Positions 47,695 through 58,561 of a stretch of DNA of 64,000 nucleotides are shown here, piece by piece; position 1 is the stretch's first letter, and every line of letters begins with the position of its first letter. The position numbers and the translations under genes are program-made. The notes beneath the pieces were generated by a model. The model made no database searches and was not told the DNA's origin. It saw only the letters and a list, made by a program, of their open reading frames with translations. Source of the DNA: Rhizoclosmatium globosum (taxonomy: Eukaryota > Chytridiomycota > Chytridiomycetes > Chytridiales > Chytriomycetaceae); assembly GCA_002104985.1 (NCBI GenBank), contig MCGO01000053.1:224886-288885 (forward strand). The letters are read 5' to 3'.

Positions 47695-49170
47695 TTATGT
47701 AAAACCAGCTAGTTGCAAATTTGCCTTGATAATAATTGCGTGGACGGCTTTCAATATAACAGATATTTGACTTCGATCTGTGGCCCATGTTAAATGAATA
47801 TAAATAGGTCGACTTTTGAACTGATTCAACGCTTGAAACCGTTTAATGAAATATCTCGACCCGTTTTCGTATGTATTAGCCTCTGATCTGATGTGAGTAA
47901 CTTTCGCACAATGTCCGTTATAGGCAACTATTTACCAGTGAAGTCGGGAAAGTATGTTATGATTGGGGAATACGGTAGCTTTTCCTTGAACAAGTCAATC
48001 TTGTTCAGAAAGAGAATAAAGCCAGTCTTTTTGAATATGGGATGGTTCACGAGAGAACTAAATACATTCAAGGATTCTATCACTTCAATTAGGTACGGTT
48101 TTAGTAATCAGTAAGAACCAACAAACTGAAAGACACTCAACTCCGATTCGCTCTTGAATCCTCATAAAGCACTTGATCATACGCGCTCAACGCAACCAAA
48201 AACAAAACTGTCGACACGTCCTCAAAATACCCGGCCCATTTTTTTCGTTCCGCCCTCTGTCCCCCAAAATCAAATATCCGATACGGTGTTCCCTCCACCA
48301 TTAACTTTGTCTCCGTGACACCTAGCGTTATCACTCTTGTCTGAAGGATATCTTCTTCTGTTGGGACATATCCAGGATCTGTTATACGGTCAATATCATT
48401 GAGGATGTATGCACACGCGTCTGGGAGTTGGAACTCTGTTCGACGGGAATAACAGTACTGGATTCCCGAGTCTGTCCAGATGGTGCGGATTGCGGCGGCG
48501 AGGGATGCGGGGAAGGGAGTGTCGTTTGAGAATCCGTATTCGCCACCGTCGTCTGCGGTGAGTATTTCGTCTGCGAGGGTTGTGTACGGTGGTTGTGGGG
48601 TTCCTGATTCGATGAGGGACATGTATTCTTGTTCGGCGCGGCGAGCGGTTTTGTCTCGACGTTTTTGTGGGATGATTGATTCTTGGATTACGGGTAGGGG
48701 TTTTGATTGGGCTGTGTGTTTTGTGGAGGTTGCCGAGCGACGAGAGATTGTTTGGTGTGGGGAGGGATCCATATCATCTGCGGATTGATTGGATAGCGCG
48801 TTGGGATCGAAGCTGTAGGGAATATGCAGGGAGTCCATTGCTAGGACAAGTGTCTGAGCACACTCGAGGATGTTGTGCAGGATGGCGTTCTGGTAGCTGA
48901 GGAGTTCTTCAGGAGTTAAGCCTTTGTTGTAGATTAACTTCATTTGCTTGAGGACTGTTGATTTCCCGGAATCTCCTGTACCTAAGTTAATAGTTTGTGA
49001 AGATTAAGTTGGATGTTTATAATCTTGATTGCGTAAATAATACCTAGAAGGAGGAGTTTAACGAGCTTCCGTCGTTCAATCTGCTCCACTTCCAGCTCTT
49101 TATCGATAACCTTGCTGTTGGTCGAAGCTTCAAGAGCTCCTTCTTCTGGTTTTGAAGTCGCACAACCCAT
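47695..49170 (-). CDS. G-protein alpha subunit 5 of the array (DFGGQ variant)
   Basis: Starts MGCATSKPEEG. G1 GTGDSGKSTVLKQMKLIYN, switch I QTRVITLGVTETKL, G4 LFLNKIDLF, G5 LTWATDRSQIS and tail ANLQLAGFT, read without a final intron. G3 is IFDFGGQRAERKKW: the usual Val of DVGGQ is Phe, next to the Asp that coordinates Mg. The G5 motif has Arg-Ser after ATD rather than Thr-Lys. The region from the end of the helical domain to switch II is one exon here (PDACAYILNDIDRITD), while copies 1-4 have an intron there. It is the most divergent of the minus-strand set. Confidence 0.86.
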
Positions 49171-49295
49171 GGTTCTGATGGAGATTCAAGGCTGGCCTTT
49201 ACGCAAATCTTTGAAAAAGTAATTCATCAGATTATGTATACTTTATTCAATTTTCCTTGCGATATTTGGTTAATCTCCGTTACTCCGAACAGAAA

Positions 49296-50505
49296 TTACT
49301 TCTTTCCTGGTCGACTCGGCTTCTTGAACGCAGACTTTGCGGACGCAAGTACATCCGCCTTGGGTGGTTCAATGGCTTCCAACACCAACGCGTCATCGAT
49401 TTCAGATGCAGAGTCAAGTTCAATCTGGTTGTGAAAATGTAAATGCGTAATGACTCATTAAAGAAACGATTTGAGAACCGCACCTTCTTTCCAATCTCGA
49501 CACCGAGATTCTTTTCGACATGTTCCAATGTTGTTGCGCGCGATGACGAGAATAACATTCGGGATTTAACTTTCGCAGAAGGAGGACAAATGTAGAAGAA
49601 GAGAGTTCCTTGAGGAGACGCATTTTTGTAAAACACAAAGAGGGGCTCGGATTCGGGGAGAAGAGTTTGGAGAGTTGATGGAGTTGCTGATGCGGATGTT
49701 GTTGAGAGTACCAACGTTTCGGTCGCGGTGTCGATCGACTAGAAGTGAATTGCAATATTAAATCAACTGCATGATTCCGGTAGTAGTTGTACGTACAAGA
49801 GCAACTAAATTCAAGACATTGTTGTTAAGTTGACCAAATGCATCCTCCGCGTCCTTTGAAAAAGCGAATCCAACACCAGATGCAATTTCTTTGCGAGTTG
49901 AGATTCCAATGTCGGCAGTTGTCTCAGTCAATTTCAAAGATTGAAGTTCGAGTTCCTTTTCAGTGAGAGGATTCGCAGCCTGTTTATGGGCCAAATGGGC
50001 CTTGTATCCTTTGAAAGAGAATTCTTGCTGTGAATTATGGCGTGAATTTGGGTTAGTTGTTTGGAGGAAACACAGTGAATGCCTTGGGTACCTTTGAGGA
50101 AACGTGCATTGAATCGACAAAGTACAGCGCACCCAAGTCCCGAATCAAAGCTGCCTTGCTTGAAGCATAGAGCATCTTGTCTCTCACGCTCGCCGTGTCA
50201 GGGACGTCTAAGTAGAGTGTTAAACAGCTCCTGGGCCCTGATAACCTTAACTAACACTGGACAAGAAGCCACTTTTCGGCCTCAATTCGAACCAAAACAA
50301 AAACTGGATTTGTTCCTGATTCAGAGGCAACTTGTTCAAAGTCCGCTTCGAAGGATCCACTCGAATTGGTGGTTCCAACTTGGACGAGTGCTGAGTCAAC
50401 GACCCCAACTGAAAGTGAGAACACACTCAAATCAGTTGGGCTGTTGGCAGCGGCAAATGACGAGACAAGGTCTTGCGTGGCAGTTATCCCTCCAGAAAGA
50501 GACAT
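49296..50505 (-). CDS. TWF1: Twinfilin (two ADF-homology domains)
   Basis: Roughly 335 residues over several exons, starting MSLSGGITATQDLVSSF. The first ADF-H domain includes NPVFVLVRIEAEKWLLVQ, with VRDKMLYASSKAALIRDLG (the long actin-binding helix). The second has SGVGFAFSKDAEDAFGQL, PLFVFYKNASPQGTLFFYICP, KVKSRMLFSSSRATTLEHV. The end KKPSRPGKK is the basic C-terminal tail that contacts capping protein in the family. Twinfilin sequesters actin monomers and uncaps filaments. It splits the G-alpha array: five copies lie upstream on the same strand and the sixth follows, divergent. Confidence 0.85.
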
Positions 50506-50619
50506 TGTAATTTCTAAACTTTTGTAAATTCGATAGAAGTAAGTAAGAAGTAAATCTTGATAATGGGTCATTGAACAAGACTTTCGAAGGAGGGGAAAAG
50601 GACACTGTAAATCCTCAAA

Positions 50620-52237
50620 ATGGGATGTGCTGCCTCCGCAGATCATCGCCCTTCAGTCTCACAGGCACGTTCAATCTCCCGCGCAATTGACGCCTCACTC
50701 GAGCAAGAGAAACCAGCAATCACGAGAGAAGTCAAGATTCTTTTATTGGGAACTGGTGACTCGGGAAAAACAACCGTCCTCAAACAACTTCGAGTTATAT
50801 ATGGGTCTGGGTTCACACCTGAAGAATATCTTGACTTTCGTAGTATTATTCTACAGAACGTTGTTGCGTGTGCGAAAGCGCTTGTTGCTGGCATGAAGAA
50901 ACTTCAGATTCCGTACGGCTTTGATCACACAAAGGAGTACCCTGAAGAAGATGAAGTACAAGGATGTAGAGATCCTCCTGAAGAAGAAAATGGGGGCGAT
51001 AAAAGTGCTGGATATACAGATTCTGTTGACATGGTTACAGCTGGAAACACAAATGTCGACGTGACTCCTCTCCTACCACGGTCTGATGCGCCAAAATCAG
51101 ATACTGATGCTGTGTTATCTGGACTTCTGAGCACAGACCAGTTACTCTCCATCACAAGTGATATTCGTGCTTCAAGTGTTCCTCGTGAAAATAATAGCAC
51201 AAATGTCATGGCACCTCCGAAACCTGTTCACGCGGCCTCACAAACTCTAACGGCTGCAGCTGCACGAAGATTGTTTGTTGCGTCTGGACCGGGGCCGCAA
51301 CAGGCACTGGATTATGCGAAAGTCGTGAGGGATATGGATAAACCGTATGGATTTATGAAGGATGAGTTTTTGAGTCAAGAGTATTGTGATTGCGTAAAGA
51401 AGTTGTGGGAGGATTCCGGGGTGCAGTATTGTTATGTTCGACGGGCGGAAGTGGGTGTTCCTGAGTGTTGTCGATAGTTGAGTATTGTGTTTTGTGATAT
51501 GTGTATTGATGTTGTTTATGGTATAGCGTTATGGAAAACTTGGAGAGGATTGGAAAGAAGGAGTATATGCCTACGGATCAGGACGTCATTCAAGCTCGTA
51601 TCATGACGCAGACTATCAGTAAAACTGTGGTTTCGTTTGAGAAGCAACAATATTCCATTATCGATGTCGGCGGACAAAAATCCCAACGAAGGAAATGGGC
51701 ACCGTTCTTTGATGATGTTCGTGCAGTCGTTTTCGTTGTCGCAATGAGTGGATTTGATCAAGTACTTGTGGAAGATGGACGAACTAATCGGAGTTGAGTT
51801 ACTCCTTTGCTTCATTTTCAATGTTGACTCTTTATGTATGAATAGTACGAGACGCATTGCACGTTTTTAGTTGTATGGTCAACTTACCCGCCTTTGCAAA
51901 CGTACCCTTCATTGTGTTCATGAACAAAAAAGATGTCTTTAAAGAGAAGGTACGGGACTTGAAAACGCGGATTGCAGACTTCTTTCCGGAATTCAAGGGC
52001 GAGGAAACGTATGAAGATGGAGCGACCTTCTTTGTGGACTTGTTCAAGGAATGTAACAGGAATGAAGAGAGGGAAGTTGTGTTTCATTTAACGTTTGCCA
52101 CGGATGGGAATAGTTTGCGCGGGGTAATGGAGGCGGTTTTTGTTTTGGTTGCAAAGTGAGTGCTTGTTTCGTTCAGTGGCACAAATGACTTATACCAACT
52201 GCACAGATCTCAACTCATGCAAGTTGGATTATTATAA
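50620..52237 (+). CDS. G-protein alpha subunit 6 of the array (divergent, opposite strand)
   Basis: Starts MGCAASADHR. G1 GTGDSGKTTVLKQLRVIYG follows LLLG without the intron found in copies 1-5. Switch I is QARIMTQTISKTVV (Arg kept, usual Glu-Thr replaced), G3 IDVGGQKSQRRKW, G4 VFMNKKDVF, G5 LTFATDGNSLR, tail SQLMQVGLL. The helical insert is the longest and very acidic (about 150 residues, YPEEDEVQGC to AAAARRLF). Introns: about 51476-51526, 51793-51843 and 52156-52205. Lysine replaces Ile in NKxD (NKKD still fits). It is inverted relative to the array, with twinfilin between, so either an inversion or an older copy. Confidence 0.85.
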
Positions 52238-52351
52238 TAGCATGTAAAATATTTAAGGATTGGTATAAAGTCATATGTTCACCATTTATTCCAACAACAC
52301 TCACTACACTTTTTCACGCAACTCGATATCCATATATCAGTGAATTAACAT

Positions 52352-53515
52352 TTACTGAGTCTTGACACTCTTCTTAAAAGCATCACCACCAGCAGCACCA
52401 CCATTCTTTGCAATCTTAGCCTCCTGATCCGCCTTAATCGCCTTGAAATCACCCTGGTCCTTGACAAAGAGAACCATCAAATCAGACATGACAGTGTAAT
52501 CCAACACCTTGAGCAAAAGTCTGTTGATAACAGAGTAGTACCCGTGGTCAGCAACAACCGTCCTTCCCACACATCTAAACAACGCGTCTGCAATCTGTTG
52601 TGGAGACACGGCTGTACCCTGGAAAAACTTCAACGCGGACATGAGACCAGCACCCGAGTAGAACCCAGTGTTCGTTGGGATGGGTGCACGACACAGACGT
52701 CGATTCCGCTGGTGCAAGTTCTGGGGCGATTGAAGTTGCAAAGTTTGTGAGGAAGGCTTTTGTGGTGGAATACATTGATGCCATTGGGAGGCCATGAATC
52801 CACCTGGAGACGATGTGAAGAAGATTGCACCGCGGAGGGATGAGGAAAGCATTCTGTTTGAGAAGTGGTGGGTGATGTGGATTGCGGCTGTGTTGTTGCA
52901 GTTGAGGTTGGCGGTCAACGAGGCGAGTGGGGTCAAGTGGAACAAGCCAACGAGAATGTATCCTTTGAAAGTGATGGTTTGGGGGTAAATAGCTGGATTT
53001 AGGTAGAATTATAATACTAATTACCAGCATTGTTAAAGACAAGAGACACGGGAATGTCGGATGTAATCTCCTTCAATGGCTGCATGTAGACCTCTGGGTC
53101 AGAGGAACCCAAGTTGACTGACACGAAACGGAACTTGATTGACGGGTACTTTTCTGGGAGAGAAGTCTTTGCTTTGGCCATGAGGGCATCGTCAAGGGCA
53201 GCCTGATCAAAGGGTTAATGGAGTACTTCTGGTGCTGATCTATGTTGAGCACAACTAACCACAACGACATTGATCCCTTGCTTAGCCAGAGTCTCAGTGA
53301 TCGCAAGACCAATTCCCGATGATCCTCCTGTTTGTTGACCAGGTTAGGCAACACACTTCGTAACCCTAAGGCACTGTACCAGTCACAAGCGCCCATTGTG
53401 ATCCGTACTTTGTCTTCAAGTTCTGCACTCGGAAGAACAAGGCCTGGAAAGTGAGAGGAACGAGGTACACAGCAAGACTGAGGAACCCAATCACGGCAAA
53501 GATGGTTTGGATCAT
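52352..53515 (-). CDS. Short-chain dehydrogenase, very-long-chain 3-ketoacyl-CoA reductase / 17-beta-HSD12-like (three apparent frameshifts)
   Basis: An N-terminal membrane anchor (IFAVIGFLSLAVYLVPLTF) is followed by ALVTGGSSGIGLAI (NADPH-binding TGxxxGIG), VSLVFNNA (NNAG-type), and the catalytic YSTTK. This order fits the ER reductase of fatty-acid elongation (Ifa38/HSD17B12). The catalytic exon is split over three frames: FFTSSPGGFMAS, then MASMYSTTKAFLTNFATSIA, then GIDVCVVHPS, then PTNTGFYSGAGLMSAL. Each switch is explained by one missing base in a short homopolymer (52786-52788, 52706-52707, 52677-52679), and three losses restore the frame. Probably consensus errors in an intact gene. 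The C-terminus has no obvious KKxx signal. Confidence 0.75.
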
Positions 53516-53621
53516 TTCTTTTTGAATGCTCTTTTTGGATGGCCTGACCCAAACAAACAAATGTATTCGCGATAACTTACAAAATAACAAGAAAACCAAA
53601 GGAAATGACCTTAGTTCATCT

Positions 53622-55789
53622 TCAATCATCATCCTCATCCATACCTCCTCGTTGTTGAGGAACCTTTGGTCCACCGGCTGGCTTCGACATAATAATTTGA
53701 TCAACACTTAAGATTGTGCAAGCTGCATGTGTGGCCAACTTGATGGCCATGTGTTTCACGGCAAGCAAATCGTAGATTCCGGCCTTTGATGCATCCAACA
53801 CATCGTTTGTCTCTGACTCAATGTCAACTCCAGTAGATGTGTTGCTAGTTTGGTGAGTAGCATAAAGACGGGAGAGAACTTCAGTGGACTGCAACGAATG
53901 AAAGAGTAAGTTGGCTTGTCCACTATCATTCAAATGAACTCACATCCAAACCAGCATTCTCGGCCAAAGTTCTTGGAATAACCTCAAAGGCCTGAGCAAA
54001 CTTCTTGATGGCATATTGGTTCAATCCAGAGGTACGTTCACCAATCTCAGTCAACTTTCTTGCCAACTCGATTTCAGTGGCACCAGCTCCTGGAACGAGA
54101 CGACCATCCTTCACGGCAGCCTTGATGACGTTGACTCCGTCATCAATAGCACGCTCGAGGTCGTCAATGGCGTTTGTAGTTCCTCCACGAAGGACAATAG
54201 TGGCAGTTTTGGTAGATTCATCCTCTATTGATCAACGGTTAACAACAGTTTTCAAATGTACAAATACGCTTACCTTGTCTGAAAACAGTGCATCTGTCAC
54301 TTCCGATTTCAACAGCCTCGACAATGTCACAGTAACCCATCTCCTCAGGCATTGGAGCACCCAAACGAGTCAAGGCGGTCGCACCAACAACCTTGCAGAG
54401 ACGACGAATATCGAATTTGGAGAGAACCTTGATGACCATCATGTTGTATCTGTTCATAAAATGCAAGGCGAGTTCTCCGATTCCGGAACCAGTCACAACA
54501 ACCTTGACTCCAGCATCAGCGATTTGCTTGATGGCCTGAAAGTTTACACGATTGTTAGAATCAAGTTCTTTTGAATAAAGGACGCGTTCACCTCCTCAAG
54601 CTTGGATTCTTCGCCCTTGGAGAAGTTGAGCATCTCCTTGGCATTGTGGATCAAGACAGTACCCTTAGTTTCAGTCAAGGAGACATCAATAGGGCAAGTA
54701 AAGATGGCAATCTTGGCCTTAGTGGCAGCAGTCACGACACCTTTTTTCGATAGTTGGAATAACGCAGACTCCCAGCAACAATATAACAAACCTTCAGCTT
54801 CGCGTCCAAATACCATACCCTTGACAACCTTGGTGTCATGAATGGAACCACCAAGAATCTTGACGACTCGAATAGAATCCACATTGAATTGGTTCGCAGT
54901 CTTTGGCATAATCTCCAACGCGGCCTGAGCAACCACGTCCGCGAGCAAGTCCTCGTATCCAAACTGCTTTGACGCAATAGCAGGTTTGACAAGTGCAACA
55001 AGGTCCGACTTTGAGTGTGGGTTTTCGAGAGAGTGGGTTTGGAGAGTTTGGAGGATTTCAAAGGCTTTACGGACAGCAACTTCGTATCCGTCAATGACTT
55101 CTGATGGGTGAAGACCCATTTTGAGGAGGTATTCGGCTTGGGAAAGGAGTTCACCGGCAAAGACTACGACAAAGTTTGTTGCGTCTCCCATCTGAATTTA
55201 TAAGATTTTTAGAGAGTGAGTATGAGTGTAGTGGTTGGTGAAGGACGTAGTGAGTAGCGTGTTTCCACCCCTTTTTGCATGTCAATGCTGAGACCCAAGG
55301 CCTTCCATCCATGTACAGTACAGTTCCCACCAATTGAACGAAACAGAGAGTGAAACGCACCTCAGCTTCCTGTTGCTGCGATGCCATGACAAGCAGCTTA
55401 GCCGCTGGGTGAATGACTTCGAGTTCCTTGATGATTGTTGCTGCGTCGTTTGTGACAAAGAGCTTCTCAAGGTGGTTGATAACCATCTTGTTGCGTCCTG
55501 GTCAAGTGGTAGGGTTAGCAATGTCCAACCCTAAGGTGCCAGTGCTTGGAGGTAGGTGCTTTTGAAACCAACCATTTGGACCAAGTGAAGTTCGCGTGAT
55601 TTGAGACAGTTCGCGGGTTGCGGCAATGTTTCGGTACACGGCTTCGTCGAGGCCTTGCATGTGCTTTTGGATTGGATTGGATTGGATGGTTGGGGTTAGC
55701 TACTGCTTTAAACGACCGAGGGTTAGGGTTACCTTGTACCCGTCCTTGAGCATTGTGTTGAGTCCCATCTTGGGAATTTTGAGGGCCAT
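53622..55789 (-). CDS. CCT8: T-complex protein 1 subunit theta
   Basis: About 545 residues in seven or more exons. It starts MALKIPKMGLNTMLKDG and continues with SLGPNG, RNKMVINHLEKLFVTNDAA (ATP-phosphate loop), GDATNFVVVFAGELL (the GDGTT-like motif in its theta form), IRVVKILGGSIHDTKVVKG, and VPGAGATEIELARKL. The ending GGMDEDDD is typical of CCT8. CCT8 is one of eight subunits of the cytosolic chaperonin that folds actin and tubulin. Two introns contain telomere-like words: one begins GGTAACCCTAACCCT at its donor (about 55742 leftwards), another has AGGGTTAG and AACCCTAA (55509-55537). No in-frame defect was seen. Confidence 0.9.
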
Positions 55790-56108
55790 CTTTGGTTGGT
55801 TGGTGTTTGGAGGAGGTGGTGGGTTTTGGTGTGTGTTTTGCTCTTTGCTTTTCGACTTGGTTAGCGAAGGGGTGGAAACAGAAGACTGGACCTCAAACAG
55901 AGAAATGGATAAAGAGAACACATATAAAATGGAATTAGAAGTATTCTATTTTCGCATGAATTCTCTGTACAAAGCGGACCCAACTTTTATATATATATTG
56001 TATATAAATTGAACAATCAGTATATTATCTATTTTTCCAACACAATAAATAGTACTACACTTGCTCGATTTCGAAGGAATTGCAGTTTTTCATTGTTCCC
56101 TGCAACCT

Positions 56109-57634
56109 ATGTCTACCTCTACAGAAACCCCTTCCATCACCCAAACAGTCACAACCGAGAGAAATCACAAACATCCAGAAGCAAAGAGCTCAACAGTACC
56201 TCGTGATGTCTCAGAGAGAAGTAGCGTGGATATTCGTCCAAAAATGCCTCCAATTCCAACAGCAGAAGAAGAAACGTTGCCACATCATGCCATGGTTAAA
56301 AGCGAGTCCTTTAAAATAACGAGAGCTCCACTGAAAGACGCCGATAATTCCGAGGCTCGTGTTAAGAAAGAAAAGAAAGGAAAGGGTAGACGTGAAAAGA
56401 ATGGAAGCGGGAGTATGGATGGATTAGACTCTAAAAGTAAACGAAGGCAGTCTGAATCGTCTGCAGCTACTTCAGCTACTGCGAGTGATGACGAAAACGA
56501 TACTCGCTCTACTGGACGATCTTCTGTCACTGGACCACCTTCTCACACCAGCAGAAAAAAATCAAACGCAAGTGCAAAAGAACGAGATTTGCACCCAAAA
56601 GAGTATGGAGTGTCGCGTATTATGGATGAAGAAGTCAAGAAAAAGGTTGTAAGGATCAGTGCGGATTCTTTGGAAAGTGGATATACAAGCAGCATTTGCA
56701 GCAATGAGAGTTTATTGTACGCGCCACCAAAAGGAATTTTAAAGAATCCACAGAGTACGATGTCGTCTACTGACAGTTTGGAGGGTACACATGGAGGAGC
56801 GAGTGGAAAGAACAAAAAGAAGGGATTACTTGGATTGATGAATGACCGCAGAAAGAGTCATGGATCTACAGATTGGAGGGAATCAATTACTTTCGCCAGT
56901 GAAGACAAGGATGAGGATGAGGAGGAAAATGGGAAAGGGTCTAAGTCGAAGCCAACCAAATCTAAACACAATTTCCGACACAGCATAGCAGAAAGTCACG
57001 AAGGATCTAGGAACTCGCTTTCGGCTCCTACTGGTCACCACAAATCTGGAGGTGCAAGCCCTCGATCCCGACTCGCCTCGAACGACTCAATTGACTGGGC
57101 TACCCCACGAGGACCAGGCGTCGGAGGATCTCCAAACATGAGAAAGAAACAATTGGAAAACAAAAACCGCGTATTCGCACAAGACGCTTCGGATACGCAA
57201 CCAAAAGAATCCACATCAGGATCTCAGCCCGTCGTAAAAGTAGTGCCAGCGTGACGCCAAAGCTGCCACAGCGTTCAATCGATGAATACGAATTCACAAA
57301 AGTTGAACCATCGCCTTCAGTTTCTAAACGCTCTTCAGTTGCGAAGCTTTCGCCTTTGGTTACTGGGAATATGGAAGGGTTGAGTGAATTAGAGCAGATG
57401 AAAGCTCTTGCGGCTCAGATGGCGAATCAAATTCAGAAATTGACGGAGCAGAACCAAAAACTGTTGAGTGCGCTTGAAGCTGGGAAGGAAGGGTCGATTG
57501 GAAAGCAAGGGTCGGGGAGTAGCACGATGCAACGCACGGAAACTACAGTTGAAGGGCCGAGAGTTTCTTTGGTTAAGGAAGAAAATAAGGAGAGGACAAG
57601 TAGTGTAAAAAGTGTTGGCGGGGGAAGAAAATGA
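56109..57634 (+). CDS. Low-complexity Ser/Lys-rich protein with KGILK motif and C-terminal coiled coil (paralogue 1)
   Basis: Two overlapping frames, 56109-57254 and about 57200-57634, probably form one gene of about 505 residues. They are joined by a small intron or a frameshift near 57200-57254; no good splice pair was found. The first frame contains PPKGILKNPQ, a WRESITF segment and acidic runs (DKDEDEEEN). The second ends with the helix EQMKALAAQMANQIQKLTEQNQK. The next gene downstream repeats this order. KGILK is the N-terminal PP1-contact motif of inhibitor-2, also present in the inhibitor-2 gene at 31777 in this window, so a PP1 link is possible but unproven. Confidence 0.55.
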
Positions 57635-57885
57635 AATGGTTTCAAGGATGTTTGGGAAAAAGTTGTGATTGTTGGGGAAAAGGAATATGCAATATAATGA
57701 AGTTTATACATATCAAAGACCACAGTTACTCTGCTATTCAAATTGAGAATCGATTGAAAAGTATCCCATTATATTCTTGTGGAATTGCCCACAGCCTTTA
57801 TTTTCCGAAACGATTATTAGGAATTGGGTCTCCTTCCATTGTCTGACGTAAAGTCATATTGTTCGTGAAAGGAAAAGTCTTTTCT

Positions 57886-58511
57886 ATGGAGGATCGCGTC
57901 GAGTCGGTGGTGCCATCATCGGTTCGAGACCTTGCAACCCATTCTAGAAAAGCATCTATGCGAACCTTGTGGTCCCAGCCTGTTCTTGCAGATTCCCCAA
58001 ATGCGAGCGAATTCTTGACGGTATCCAAACCATCTGCTCCTTCGAATCGCCGTATAGCGCTGATGGAGCTAGTACTTCCATGCCTTTGAAAGGAATTCTT
58101 AAGGCTAGAACCAAAGTGCCGGAGGAAGTCATTGGTATTGCCAATGCCAAGAAAAGTTCGATATCATCGAACCATGCAGATCAAATCAAACCAAGAAGAC
58201 GGAGTTCCGGATGGAGCTCTAATTGGCGAGACGTATTTTATGAAGACGTTGTTGGAGGTTCGGATGATGGTGATGATAACGAAGATCAAGAATCAAAGCA
58301 GACAAACAAGGGAAAGGGACTGTTCGAAAGTTCAACCGAAGAAGCAAATCGTACTGCTTATTCCACAATGAATAGAACAGAAGAAAACGGCATACATAGG
58401 TCTGCCCCTCAGTCTGAATTACAGGAAGTGAAAGTGCGCATTTCACAAATGATGGGACAGATACAGAAGCTTACCGAGCAGAATGAAAAGCTTATGAAAC
58501 TCATGAAATGA
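57886..58511 (+). CDS. KGILK/coiled-coil protein (paralogue 2, frame break)
   Basis: Shares with the upstream gene the blocks SICSxES-like (TICSFESPYS), LKGILKAR, a Trp-Arg-Asp stretch before an acidic run (NWRDVFYEDVVGG) and the final coiled coil MGQIQKLTEQNEKLMKLMK. The 5' part (57886-58019, MEDRVESVVPSSVRD) is in another frame. The switch falls near 58019-58035 and best fits one extra base (or two missing), or an unrecognised intron. It is shorter than paralogue 1 (about 205 residues). The pair is a tandem duplicate on the same strand; function unknown. Confidence 0.5.
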
Positions 58512-58561
58512 GAAAATAGGATAAATGAATGAATCATAAATTGACACATAAAACTCATACA

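Noticed and set aside
57251..57634. Second frame treated as an independent gene starting at a GTG
   Set aside because: No ATG or promoter room. Its coiled coil matches the C-terminus expected from the paralogue, so it is better read as the end of the gene starting at 56109.
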